Source of the DNA: an uncultured Collinsella sp. | GTDB lineage: Bacteria; Actinomycetota; Coriobacteriia; Coriobacteriales; Coriobacteriaceae | DNA: 8,720 nucleotides | Direction of reading: 5' to 3' | NCBI GenBank assembly: GCA_900547345.1 | Contig: URGG01000082.1 | Coordinates: 1 to 8,720, forward strand | Shown: positions 1 through 6,892 of the stretch, piece by piece | Numbering within the stretch: the stretch's first letter is position 1 | Layout of the letters: each line of letters opens with the position of its first letter | Notes under the pieces: generated by a model | What the model was told of the DNA's origin: nothing | Database searches by the model: none | What the model saw: the letters and a program-made list of their open reading frames with translations, nothing else | Program-made: the position numbers and the translations under genes

Positions 1-39
1 AGAAGCCCTCGCCGCACGAAGTGCGCAGCGAGGGCTTCT
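1..39 (-). terminator. Strong hairpin, probable terminator downstream of ilvE
   Basis: Two perfect 12-bp arms (1-12 and 28-39, AGAAGCCCTCGC and its complement) enclose an inner 5-bp stem (13-17 with 21-25) with a 3-base loop. It lies about 75 bases past the ilvE stop. On the minus strand any T-tract would fall outside the window, so strand is inferred from position. A gene left of the window could also use it, although only a short TT follows on the plus strand. Confidence 0.6.
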
Positions 40-112
40 TGCATGTCCGAGGACGCGCTGGGAGGGAACTTGCTCTCTGCCCGGACGTGCTCGCCAAGAG
101 CTGTAAGGCAGC

Positions 113-1165
113 TTATGCGACGGTGTAAACCCAGTTGTGCTTATCCTCGACAGCACCGGACTGGATACCAGTCAGGGTCTCGCGGAGCTTCTTCATCACA
201 GGACCGATCTCGGTGTAGCCAGCCGGGAAGGTCACGGTCTCGTCGGCACCATAGACCTTGTTGTCGATCTCGCCGACCGGGGAGATAACGGCAGCGGTGC
301 CGCACAGACCGCACTCCACAAAGGTGCCGGCCTTGACCTCGGCCCACTCGACAGGACGCTGGTCAACGGTCATACCCAGGTCCTCGGCGACCTGAACGAG
401 CGAGCGACGGGTGATGGAGGGCAGGATGGAGTCGGTGTGCGACTGCGGAACGACGAGGGTGCCGTCCTCCTTCACGAACAGAACGTTCGCGCCGCCAGTC
501 TCCTCGACATAGGTGCGGGACTCGGAGTCGAGATACAGGTTCTCGGCATAGCCCTCGCGGTGAGCCTCCATCGTGGGCTTAAGGGACATGGCGTAGTTGA
601 GGCCGGCCTTGATGTTGCCGGTGCCGTGCGGTGCAGCGCGGTCGTACTCGGAAACGCGCAGCTTGACGGGCTTGAGGCCACCCTTAAAGTACGGACCGAC
701 CGGGGTCACGAGAATGCGGAACGTGTACTCAGGAGCGGGAGCCACGCCGATCACGTCACCGGAGCCGATCATAAACGGACGCACATACAGGGTTGCGCCA
801 GAGCCGAAGGGCGGAACCCATGCGGCGTTGGCAGAGACGACCTGCTTGACGGCCTCGACAAACTTGTCCTTGGGGAACGGGGGCATCTCCAGACGCTGGG
901 CGGAGTTGTACATACGCTCGGCGTTCATATCGGGACGGAAGCAGACGATGCTGCCGTCCTCGGCGGTGTAGGCCTTCAGGCCCTCAAAGACCTCCTGGCA
1001 GTAATGGAAGATGCCGCCGCACTCGGAGACATGCAGGGTGTGGTCGGTGGTCAGGCCGCCCTCGTCCCACTCGCCATCCTTCCAATGGGCCTCGTAGCTG
1101 TAATCGGTCTTCATGTAGCCAAAGCCGAGGCTACCCCAATCGATATCCTTCTTCTCGACAGTCAT
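113..1165 (-). CDS. ilvE: Branched-chain amino acid aminotransferase (PLP fold type IV)
   Basis: A 350-residue PLP-dependent transaminase that interconverts Leu/Ile/Val with their 2-oxo acids using glutamate/2-oxoglutarate in the cytosol. The sequence shows the family layout: an N-terminal domain with the FEGLKAY segment (about 60-66), FRPDMNAERM (77-86), the Schiff-base lysine in GTGNIKAGLNYA (Lys186), the YVEETGGANVLF stretch (219-230) with the acidic residue expected to contact the PLP ring nitrogen, and the GTAAVISPVGEI segment near 289-300. Length and the GNIKAGLNYA context fit the larger, eukaryote-like BCAT subgroup. The ATG at 1165 was chosen because AAGGAG sits 6-7 bases upstream. 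The reading frame stays open upstream to 1273, but that extension is Arg-rich and has no ribosome site. It stands alone, with no other ilv genes beside it. The family assignment is very secure; substrate preference is inferred. Confidence 0.96.
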   Translation of the reverse strand: MTVEKKDIDWGSLGFGYMKTDYSYEAHWKDGEWDEGGLTTDHTLHVSECGGIFHYCQEVFEGLKAYTAEDGSIVCFRPDMNAERMYNSAQRLEMPPFPKDKFVEAVKQVVSANAAWVPPFGSGATLYVRPFMIGSGDVIGVAPAPEYTFRILVTPVGPYFKGGLKPVKLRVSEYDRAAPHGTGNIKAGLNYAMSLKPTMEAHREGYAENLYLDSESRTYVEETGGANVLFVKEDGTLVVPQSHTDSILPSITRRSLVQVAEDLGMTVDQRPVEWAEVKAGTFVECGLCGTAAVISPVGEIDNKVYGADETVTFPAGYTEIGPVMKKLRETLTGIQSGAVEDKHNWVYTVA

Positions 1166-1394
1166 ATGTCGCTCCTTACATACACGGTTGCATACTCGCG
1201 AACCCGCACGCAAGGACCGAGGCCGGCCGCGTCGCAACGTCGCATACCCGGAGCGTAGAGCCGGGCAGGACACGCGGGCAGCATCAAAGCCGTTGGCGCG
1301 TCGATTCGCATGCAGGTGATTGTACTCCCCGCACGCCTTGGATAAAACGTTTTTCTTTAACTAAGTAAAGTATTTTCATTTGCCTTCAACACAA
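1166..1394 (-). promoter_or_regulatory. ilvE leader and possible promoter
   Basis: This gene-free stretch holds a possible minus-strand promoter: TTTACT (1364-1369), 17 bases, TTTATC (1341-1346), in an AT-rich patch. It would give a leader of about 170 bases. The -10 overlaps an AAAACGTTTT palindrome (1344-1353) that recurs near 7990. I see no T-box signature and no run of Leu/Ile/Val codons typical of an attenuator peptide. A 49-codon frame running to the ilvE start is treated as a finding, not a gene. The promoter call is weak: both boxes match consensus only partly. Confidence 0.35.
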
Positions 1395-1426
1395 AAGGCC
1401 CGCCATCGAATCCGATGACGGGCCTT
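1395..1426 (-). terminator. Rho-independent terminator of the dedA-family gene
   Basis: Arms 1395-1408 and 1413-1426 form a 14-bp stem with a 4-base loop, and the minus strand continues as CCTTTTGTGTT. The single non-Watson-Crick position is G-U if transcribed from the minus strand but C-A from the plus strand, which supports minus-strand use. It lies about 30 bases after the stop at 1455. Confidence 0.9.
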
Positions 1427-1454
1427 GGAATCAACGTCCGAAAACAAGCTCGGA

Positions 1455-2102
1455 CTAGGCGTTCTTTATACCGAGCTTAGCCTTAACCAAGCCGACCACG
1501 GTCGGAATGATCGACACGGCGACGATGCCGATAATCAGCAGCTCAAAGTGCTCCTGCACAAAGGGAATGCCACCAAAGAAGTAACCCAGCAGCGTAAAGA
1601 CCGTCGACCAGGTAATGCCGCCCAGCACGTTAAAGACGACAAAGTTGCGCCAATGCATGCCGCCCATGCCGGCGATAAAAGGCACAAAGGTTCGGATGAA
1701 CGGGAAGAAGCGGCCGAGGAAGATGGCCAGATGGCCCCACTTATCCAGGAAATCCTCGGACTTTTTGATGCGCTCGGGCGTCATGGCCTTTACCTTGCCC
1801 GAGGCGATGATCTTGCGGCCAAAGAAGTGGCCGATCATAAAGTTGCACTGATCGCCCAGGATGGCTGCGGCCCATGCGGTGGCCAAAAGCGCCACGATGT
1901 TAAAGCCGCCGTTGTGGGCAAAGAAGCCCGAGGCGAACAGCAACGAATCGCCGGGAAGGAACGGGAAGAACACCACGCCCGTCTCGATAAAGATGATCAA
2001 GAACACGCAGCCGTAGGCCATAAGCGGGCCGGCGGCGATCCAGCTGGCAATCGCGGTGCGCGGATCTTTGAGCAGCTCGGCGATAAAATTGATGAAACCC
2101 AT
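1455..2102 (-). CDS. DedA/VTT-domain integral membrane protein
   Basis: A 215-residue very hydrophobic protein of the DedA (SNARE-associated, VTT) family. Members are linked to membrane homeostasis, including undecaprenyl-phosphate or phospholipid flipping and envelope stress tolerance. Conserved pieces are visible in order: FIETGVVFFPFLPGDSLL (38-55), LGDQCNFMIGHFFG (82-95), and FLGRFFPFIRTFVPFIAG (128-145). Glu40, Asp52, Arg131 and Arg137 line up in spacing with the four charged residues reported as essential in E. coli YqjA. Membrane segments are apparent near 25-60, 68-95, 125-148, 152-178 and 187-208. The ATG at 2102 is preferred: GAGAGG lies 9 bases upstream, whereas the TTG at 2141 has no ribosome site. 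A likely -10 (TATACT, 2149-2154) also lies upstream of 2141. It is divergent from cysE and has its own terminator. The exact lipid substrate cannot be told from sequence. Confidence 0.93.
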   Translation of the reverse strand: MGFINFIAELLKDPRTAIASWIAAGPLMAYGCVFLIIFIETGVVFFPFLPGDSLLFASGFFAHNGGFNIVALLATAWAAAILGDQCNFMIGHFFGRKIIASGKVKAMTPERIKKSEDFLDKWGHLAIFLGRFFPFIRTFVPFIAGMGGMHWRNFVVFNVLGGITWSTVFTLLGYFFGGIPFVQEHFELLIIGIVAVSIIPTVVGLVKAKLGIKNA

Positions 2103-2148
2103 GAAGTAAAACCTCTCAGTTGTGGGCGCGGACACGTCCAAGTTGACC

Positions 2149-2179
2149 AGTATACGGTTGCGGCGCGAGCACGGGCCAA
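2149..2179 (-). promoter_or_regulatory. Possible promoter of the dedA-family gene
   Basis: On the minus strand a good -10, TATACT (2149-2154), is preceded by TTGGCC (2174-2179) at a wide 19-base spacing. Transcription would begin near 2142, giving a leader of about 40 bases to the ATG at 2102. The -10 is convincing; the -35 is weak. Confidence 0.4.
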
Positions 2180-2267
2180 ACCCCTCAAAAGTCTTACTTC
2201 ATTACCAGCAAGTTTGCATAACTGACACCTGTCGCGCAAAGCCGCCAAGATTGTTCTTCCTAATCCC

Positions 2268-2284
2268 TAGCGAATCGCTATACT
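2268..2284 (+). promoter_or_regulatory. cysE promoter -10 with overlapping palindrome
   Basis: TATACT (2279-2284) is a good -10 placed about 40 bases before the cysE start. No strong -35 is visible; CTTCCT (2256-2261) has 17-base spacing but is poor. A perfect 13-base palindrome, TAGCGA-A-TCGCTA (2268-2280), overlaps the -10, and its core GAATCGC recurs at 2290-2296. The poor -35 plus an overlapping palindrome suggests a regulated promoter. The regulator is unknown. Confidence 0.45.
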
Positions 2285-2325
2285 TTATTGAATCGCATTG
2301 CCATGGCGCTAAGGGAGGGCGGCCG

Positions 2326-3030
2326 GTGAGCTTTATCAATACCATTCGCGAGGACATCAAGACCGTCCAGGCGCAAGACCCCGCTGCGCAAAACGGTCTG
2401 GTCATCTTCCTTTCCTACCCCGGATTGCACGCCAAGTGGAACCACGTGCCCGAGCACTGGCTGTGGGAACACGGTCATCGATCTCTCGCCCGTGTGCTCT
2501 CGCAAATCACCCGCCACATCACCGGCGTCGAAATTCATCCCGCCGCGCAAATCGGCAAGCACTTCTTTATCGACCACGCCATGGGCGTCGTTATTGGCGA
2601 GACTGCCATCGTGGGCGACAACTGTGTGCTCTACCAGGGCGTCACGCTCGGCGGCACCGGCAACGAGACCGGCAAGCGCCACCCCACCCTGGGCAACAAT
2701 GTCACGGTGGGCACGGGCGCCAAGGTGCTTGGCAACATCCACATCGGCAACAACGTCAAAATCGGCGGCAACTCGGTCGTCGTCAAGGACGTGCCCGACA
2801 ACTGCACCGTCGTGGGCGTGCCCGGGCGCATCATCAAGCGCAACGGCTGCCGCGTGTTCGAGGAGAGCTTCGACGCCAAGCAGCATCGCGAGTACATGCC
2901 CGACGATGCCGCCGAGCAGTCCGCGCTCAACCGCCAGGGCATCACCGAGAATGCCCGCCGCGTCAAGGAACTCGAGCGAGAGGTGGCCGAGCTCAAGGCC
3001 CTCGTCGCCAAGCTCGTGGACGAGCGCTAG
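2326..3030 (+). CDS. cysE: Serine O-acetyltransferase
   Basis: A 234-residue left-handed beta-helix (hexapeptide repeat) enzyme that acetylates L-serine with acetyl-CoA to O-acetylserine, the committed step of cysteine synthesis. Visible signatures are VEIHPAAQIG (68-77), FIDHAMGVVIGETA (81-94) with the expected catalytic His84, YQGVTLGGTG (103-112), KRHP (117-120), and the tail of hexapeptide turns through VVGVPGRIIKR (162-172). It is the short Bacillus-type form and lacks most of the N-terminal helical domain of E. coli CysE. Glu69 replaces the Asp found there, as is usual in this subgroup. The last 25 or so residues form a Leu/Glu/Lys-rich predicted coiled coil (about 209-233). The GTG at 2326 is chosen because AGGGAGG (2312-2318) lies 7 bases upstream; the frame is open further up, but that part contains the promoter -10. 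No cysK neighbour is present in the window. Confidence 0.94.
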   Translation: MSFINTIREDIKTVQAQDPAAQNGLVIFLSYPGLHAKWNHVPEHWLWEHGHRSLARVLSQITRHITGVEIHPAAQIGKHFFIDHAMGVVIGETAIVGDNCVLYQGVTLGGTGNETGKRHPTLGNNVTVGTGAKVLGNIHIGNNVKIGGNSVVVKDVPDNCTVVGVPGRIIKRNGCRVFEESFDAKQHREYMPDDAAEQSALNRQGITENARRVKELEREVAELKALVAKLVDER

Positions 3031-3066
3031 AGCCGGACGGCCACCGACAACATTGACGCCAACGCA

Positions 3067-3101
3067 AAGGCGCGCCAGAGGATTCACCCCCAGCGCGCCT
3101 T
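3067..3101 (+). terminator. Terminator between convergent cysE and ABC exporter genes
   Basis: A 9-bp GC-rich stem (AAGGCGCGC at 3067-3075 with 3093-3101) has a 17-base loop and is followed by TTATTTGT on the plus strand. It lies 36 bases past the cysE stop. Read on the minus strand, the stem is followed by TTTGCGTT, so it may also stop transcripts of the ABC operon. Confidence 0.7.
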
Positions 3102-3108
3102 ATTTGTG

Positions 3109-3139
3109 ATGTGGCAAAGGGACTGTCCCTTTGTCACAT
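3109..3139. repeat. REP-like palindrome at convergent 3' ends
   Basis: A 31-base palindrome with 15-base arms (3109-3123 and 3125-3139) around one central base. It is perfect except for one position that is G-U in plus-strand RNA. The core is ACAAAGGGAC-x-GTCCCTTTGT flanked by ATGTG/CACAT. It touches the first base of the ABC subunit B stop codon (TAA, 3139-3141). It has no T-tract, so it looks more like a dispersed extragenic palindrome than a terminator. I recall similar GGGAC/GTCCC palindromes scattered in bacterial intergenic regions, but copy number cannot be judged from one window. Confidence 0.65.
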
Positions 3140-5154
3140 TATGCGAACTGACTCAGATAGAGGTCGGCGTAAGCGCCCTCGGCCGCGAGCAGCTCCTTAT
3201 GCGTGCCCTGCTCGATAATGTTGCCGTGGTCCATGACCAGAATCAGGTCGGCATCCACAATCGTCGACAGGCGATGCGCGATCACAAAGCTCGTGCGCCC
3301 ATGCATGAGAGCGTCCATGGCACGGCCGATGGCAAGCTCGGTGCGCGTGTCCACGCTTGAGGTCGCCTCGTCCAGGATGAGAATCGCCGGGTTGTTGAGC
3401 AGCACGCGCGCAATGGTCAGCAGCTGACGCTGGCCCTGGCTGATACTTTCGGCATCGTTGGCCACGCGCGTGTCGTAGCCCTGCGGCATGGTGCGCACAA
3501 AGAAGTCGACCTGCGCGGCGCGTGCGGCCGCCACGATCTCATCGCGCGTTGCCTCGGGGCAGCCGTAGGCGATATTCTCGGCAATCGTTCCGTCGAACAG
3601 CCAGGCATCCTGCAACACCATGCCAAACTGCTGGCGCAGCTCGCCACGATCCATGCGGCTCGTGTCCACGCCGTCGAGCGTAATGCGCCCGCCGTCAATC
3701 TCGTAGAAGCGCATGAGCAGATTGATGAGCGTGGTTTTGCCCGCGCCCGTGGTTCCCACCACGGCGATCTTCTGGCCCGGCTCGGCGGTAAACGACACGT
3801 CGCGCATGAGCGACTTGTCGGGCGCGTAGCCAAAGCGCACATGCTCAAAAGCGACGCGGCCCTCCACGCGACCCGGCAGCTTGGCAGCCTCGCCCGGCCG
3901 CGGATCTGCCTCCATCTCGGGTTCATCGAGCAGGTCGAACACGCGCTCCGCACTCGCCAGCGCGCTCTGCAGCGAGTTGAAGGTAAACGACAGCTGCGTC
4001 ATGGGCTCGGATGCCTCGTAGATAAACTGGAAGAACGCCTGGAACACGCCGACGGTCATGTGGCCGGCAACCAGCATGCTGCAGCCCACAATCGCAATCA
4101 CGATCTGTGCCAGGCGGCCGATAAAGCGCACCGCGGGGCCGACGGCGTTAATCATGAAGTCGGCCTTGGCACTCACGCGCGCCAGCTCGCCCGAGGCCTG
4201 GTGCACCTCGGCAGAACTCTGACGCTCGCGGTTAAACGCGCGAATCACCAGACGGCCCGAGTAGCCTTCCTCAACCGCACTCGTAATCTTGGACACCCAC
4301 TCCTGGCGCTCACCGGTCACGTCATGCGTGCGGCGCGAGACCACCTTGGTCACCAGCAGCGACAACGCCGTAAAGAACAAAAAGACGAGCGTGAGCGGCA
4401 CGCTAAACACGAACATCACGCTCACGGCGCCCACCACGGTACCGATCGACACCAGAAGCTGCAGCAAGCCACGCTGCATGCTCTCGGACATCTTGTCCAG
4501 GTCGTTGGTCGCACGGCTGACGACCTCGCCGGGACGATGCGCGTCAAAGAAGGCAAGCGGCAGACGGTTGAGCTTTTGTGCGATGCGGTTGCGTAGGCGC
4601 AGGTTGAGGCGTTCGGCCACGCTCGACATCAAAAAGCTCTGGAGCGCGTAGAACGAGGCAGCGGCGGTCCAAATCATAAAGTAGATGAAGATGGTCCTGC
4701 CGCAGTTCTCCCAGGTGATGTTGAAGGTGGTGTCGTTGGCAAACGCCACCTGAATGTGGCTCCACAGCTCATCGATCACGCGGGCGCTATATGCCGGCGC
4801 AGCGGTGTTAAAGATGGCATAGAACACAATGCTCGCGAACACGATATAGAAGCGCCAATGGTCGCCGGCAGCCTCGCTCCACAGGCGGCGCACCGTCGCC
4901 CAGGTATCTCGAGGCGTCTCGTCCTCGTCTTCGTCGTCCACATCGCGCATGCGTTCCGCCTCGGCTCGGGCGCGCTCATCCTCCGCGCGCTCATTTTCCT
5001 CATAGAGCGCCTGGCGGCGAGCCTCGCGCGCGGCTGCAGCCTTGGCGGCCTCATCCAGCTCGGGTGCTACGGCAGCCTGGTCGACCGTTTTATCGGCAGC
5101 GTCCGCAGCGGCGGTATCAACAACACCGCCCTGTTTCTCGAGCTCCTCGGTCAT
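3139..5154 (-). CDS. Heterodimeric ABC exporter, subunit B (catalytic-site half)
   Basis: A 671-residue half-transporter with the membrane domain fused to the ATPase, likely pairing with the gene just upstream to export drugs, peptides or lipids across the cytoplasmic membrane. Residues 1-85 are an unusual Ala/Glu/Arg/Asp-rich soluble extension. The membrane domain covers about 100-405, followed by the ATPase: Walker A GTTGAGKTT (467-475), Q-loop Gln515, signature ISQGQ (571-575), Walker B ILILDE (591-596) with catalytic Glu596, and switch His627. The signature deviates from LSGGQ, while Walker B and switch His are intact. This complements the opposite pattern in the partner. The start is the ATG at 5154, 8 bases after GGGAGG, which lies inside the final codons of the upstream gene. 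The stop-to-start gap is one base, so translation is probably coupled. The in-frame GTG at 5163 overlaps the ribosome site and is rejected. The substrate is unknown. Confidence 0.95.
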   Translation of the reverse strand: MTEELEKQGGVVDTAAADAADKTVDQAAVAPELDEAAKAAAAREARRQALYEENERAEDERARAEAERMRDVDDEDEDETPRDTWATVRRLWSEAAGDHWRFYIVFASIVFYAIFNTAAPAYSARVIDELWSHIQVAFANDTTFNITWENCGRTIFIYFMIWTAAASFYALQSFLMSSVAERLNLRLRNRIAQKLNRLPLAFFDAHRPGEVVSRATNDLDKMSESMQRGLLQLLVSIGTVVGAVSVMFVFSVPLTLVFLFFTALSLLVTKVVSRRTHDVTGERQEWVSKITSAVEEGYSGRLVIRAFNRERQSSAEVHQASGELARVSAKADFMINAVGPAVRFIGRLAQIVIAIVGCSMLVAGHMTVGVFQAFFQFIYEASEPMTQLSFTFNSLQSALASAERVFDLLDEPEMEADPRPGEAAKLPGRVEGRVAFEHVRFGYAPDKSLMRDVSFTAEPGQKIAVVGTTGAGKTTLINLLMRFYEIDGGRITLDGVDTSRMDRGELRQQFGMVLQDAWLFDGTIAENIAYGCPEATRDEIVAAARAAQVDFFVRTMPQGYDTRVANDAESISQGQRQLLTIARVLLNNPAILILDEATSSVDTRTELAIGRAMDALMHGRTSFVIAHRLSTIVDADLILVMDHGNIIEQGTHKELLAAEGAYADLYLSQFA

Positions 5155-5155
5155 G

Positions 5156-6892
5156 CTACTCACCTCCCTTCATTTGCGATTCCGCGATGGCACGGTACAC
5201 CTCGCAGGTTTCCATAAGCTCGCCATGCGTGCCCAGGCCCACAACCTCGCCGTCCTTGAGCACGACGATCTGGTCGGCGTGCAAGATCGTCGAGATGCGC
5301 TGCGCGATGATGAGCACCGCGGCGTCACGCGTCTCGTCTTGCAACGCATGGCGCAGGGCGGCATCGGTCTTAAAGTCCAGGGCCGAGAAACTGTCATCGA
5401 AGATATATAGATCGGCATGCTTCATGAGCGCACGGGCGATAGCCAGACGCTGGCGCTGGCCGCCCGAAAAGTTCGTGCCGCCCTGCGCCACCGGGGTATC
5501 GAGTCCCTGCGGCTGATCGAGCACAAAGGTGCTCTGGGCAACCTGGAGTGCATGAAGCATGTCGGCCTCGGCCGCGTCTTCGTTGCCAAAGCGCAGATTG
5601 CTTGCCACGGTGCCCGAGAACAGCCACGCCTTTTGCGGCACATAGGCAATGCGCCCGCGAATCTCGTCTTGCGTAAGCTCGCGCAGGTCGACGCCGTCCA
5701 GGCGAATGGCGCCCTTGGTGGCGTCGTGGAAGCGCAGCAGGAGCTTGGCCACCGTCGACTTGCCCGAACCCGTCGAGCCGACGATCGCGGTCGTCTGACC
5801 GCGGCGACAGGTAAAGTTCAGATCGCACAGCGTGTCCTCGTCGGCATCGTCAAAACGAAACGACATATGGTCGAACACGGCAACCGCGCCGGTTCCGTCC
5901 TTTGAGTCGGACGTGCCCGCGTCGAGCGTTCGCTCACCATCGACGATACTCGGCTCAATCTCCAGCACCTGTTGCGCACGGTTGAGGCACGCAGCGGCAC
6001 GCGGAAGCGTCAAAATCACCATCTGCGCCATCATCACAAAGAACAGAATCAGGATCGCGTACTCCAGCACCGCCGAGATGCTCGCGATCTGCATCGCATG
6101 GGCGCCCACCCGGTTACCGCCCACCCACAGCACCGCTACCTCGGCGATGTTCATCAAAAAGAAGCTGGAGCTGTCGAGCCCCACAAACAGGTGGTTGACC
6201 TTAATGGCGTTGTCCGCGTAATCGCTAAATACCTCGTCCAGGCGCTGCTCCTCGTGGCGCTCCTTATTGAAAGCGCGGATGACGCGAACGCCCACGATGT
6301 TCTCACGCAGCACCACGTTCATACGGTCGATAAAGCTCTGAAGGCGCATAAAAATCGGCGCGGCGTTAGCCACCGTAAAGACCGCCGCCACCAGCACGAT
6401 CGCAACCACCACGCCCAGCAGCGTTCCCATGGCGGGATCGATGAACCAAGCAAAAATAATGCCCGCGACGGCCAAGAACGGCACCGGCAGCACCAACTGA
6501 ATCGTCTGCAGAATGGCCTGCTGAATCACGTTGATGTCGTTGAGCGAGCGCGTGATCATCGACCCCGTGCCAAAGCGCTCAAAATCGCTGGCAGCGAGCT
6601 CGAGCGATTTGTCGTACACGGCATTGCGGATATCGCAGGCCACGTTGGCGGCCAGGCGCGCCGAAAGATAGCAGCCCAGCACCGTGCCGCCGCTAGCCAT
6701 GCTGGTCGCGATAAACATGTATAGGCCGTTGCGTAAAATGTAGTCGACATCGCCCGTGGTAATACCGGTGTTGACCATGTTCGCCAGCATCGTGGGAACC
6801 AACAGCGTACCGACGTTATCCACCAGCAGCACCAGCAGCGTCACTACGACAAGCCCTCGATAGGGCTTCAAAAACCTCATTAGCAGTCGCAC
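5156..6892 (-). CDS. Heterodimeric ABC exporter, subunit A (degenerate-site half)
   Basis: A 578-residue half-transporter with a six-helix-type membrane domain (about 10-300) and a C-terminal ATPase. Motifs are Walker A GSTGSGKST (372-380), Q-loop YVPQ (Gln420), canonical signature FSGGQ (475-479), Walker B LYIFDD (495-500), SALD D-loop (503-506), and AQRIST where AHRLST is usual (Gln531). Asp500 replaces the catalytic Glu and Gln531 the switch His. These are the substitutions seen in the degenerate site of heterodimeric exporters such as TM287/288, BmrCD and LmrCD. It forms the middle of the marR operon. A GTG start at 6892 fits the usual family N-terminus (about nine residues before the Pro-Tyr pair) and has GAGG 7 bases upstream, overlapping marR by 13 bases. 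An alternative ATG at 6880 forms TAATG with the marR stop and would shorten the protein by four residues. Function as an exporter is secure by family; the cargo is not predictable. Confidence 0.95.
   Translation of the reverse strand: MRLLMRFLKPYRGLVVVTLLVLLVDNVGTLLVPTMLANMVNTGITTGDVDYILRNGLYMFIATSMASGGTVLGCYLSARLAANVACDIRNAVYDKSLELAASDFERFGTGSMITRSLNDINVIQQAILQTIQLVLPVPFLAVAGIIFAWFIDPAMGTLLGVVVAIVLVAAVFTVANAAPIFMRLQSFIDRMNVVLRENIVGVRVIRAFNKERHEEQRLDEVFSDYADNAIKVNHLFVGLDSSSFFLMNIAEVAVLWVGGNRVGAHAMQIASISAVLEYAILILFFVMMAQMVILTLPRAAACLNRAQQVLEIEPSIVDGERTLDAGTSDSKDGTGAVAVFDHMSFRFDDADEDTLCDLNFTCRRGQTTAIVGSTGSGKSTVAKLLLRFHDATKGAIRLDGVDLRELTQDEIRGRIAYVPQKAWLFSGTVASNLRFGNEDAAEADMLHALQVAQSTFVLDQPQGLDTPVAQGGTNFSGGQRQRLAIARALMKHADLYIFDDSFSALDFKTDAALRHALQDETRDAAVLIIAQRISTILHADQIVVLKDGEVVGLGTHGELMETCEVYRAIAESQMKGGE

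Noticed and set aside
137..1258. 373-codon plus-strand open frame opposite ilvE
   Set aside because: It is antisense to a gene with clear catalytic motifs, has no ribosome site, and its composition is a mirror of GC-rich coding sequence.
1425..2225. 266-codon plus-strand open frame opposite the dedA-family gene
   Set aside because: Its His/Asp/Glu/Lys-rich low-complexity translation is typical of the antisense of a membrane protein. It runs through the dedA start and promoter.
2122..2325. N-terminal extension of cysE to the in-frame ATG at 2122
   Set aside because: The segment contains the probable promoter -10, and AGGGAGG is placed for the GTG at 2326.
2278..3087. 269-codon minus-strand frame opposite cysE
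   Set aside because: The hexapeptide enzyme on the plus strand explains the sequence; the antisense frame reads through the convergent terminator.
3841..4596. 251-codon plus-strand frame opposite ABC subunit B
   Set aside because: It is a shadow of a gene with intact membrane and ATPase motifs; the translation is His/Arg/Gln-rich without domains.
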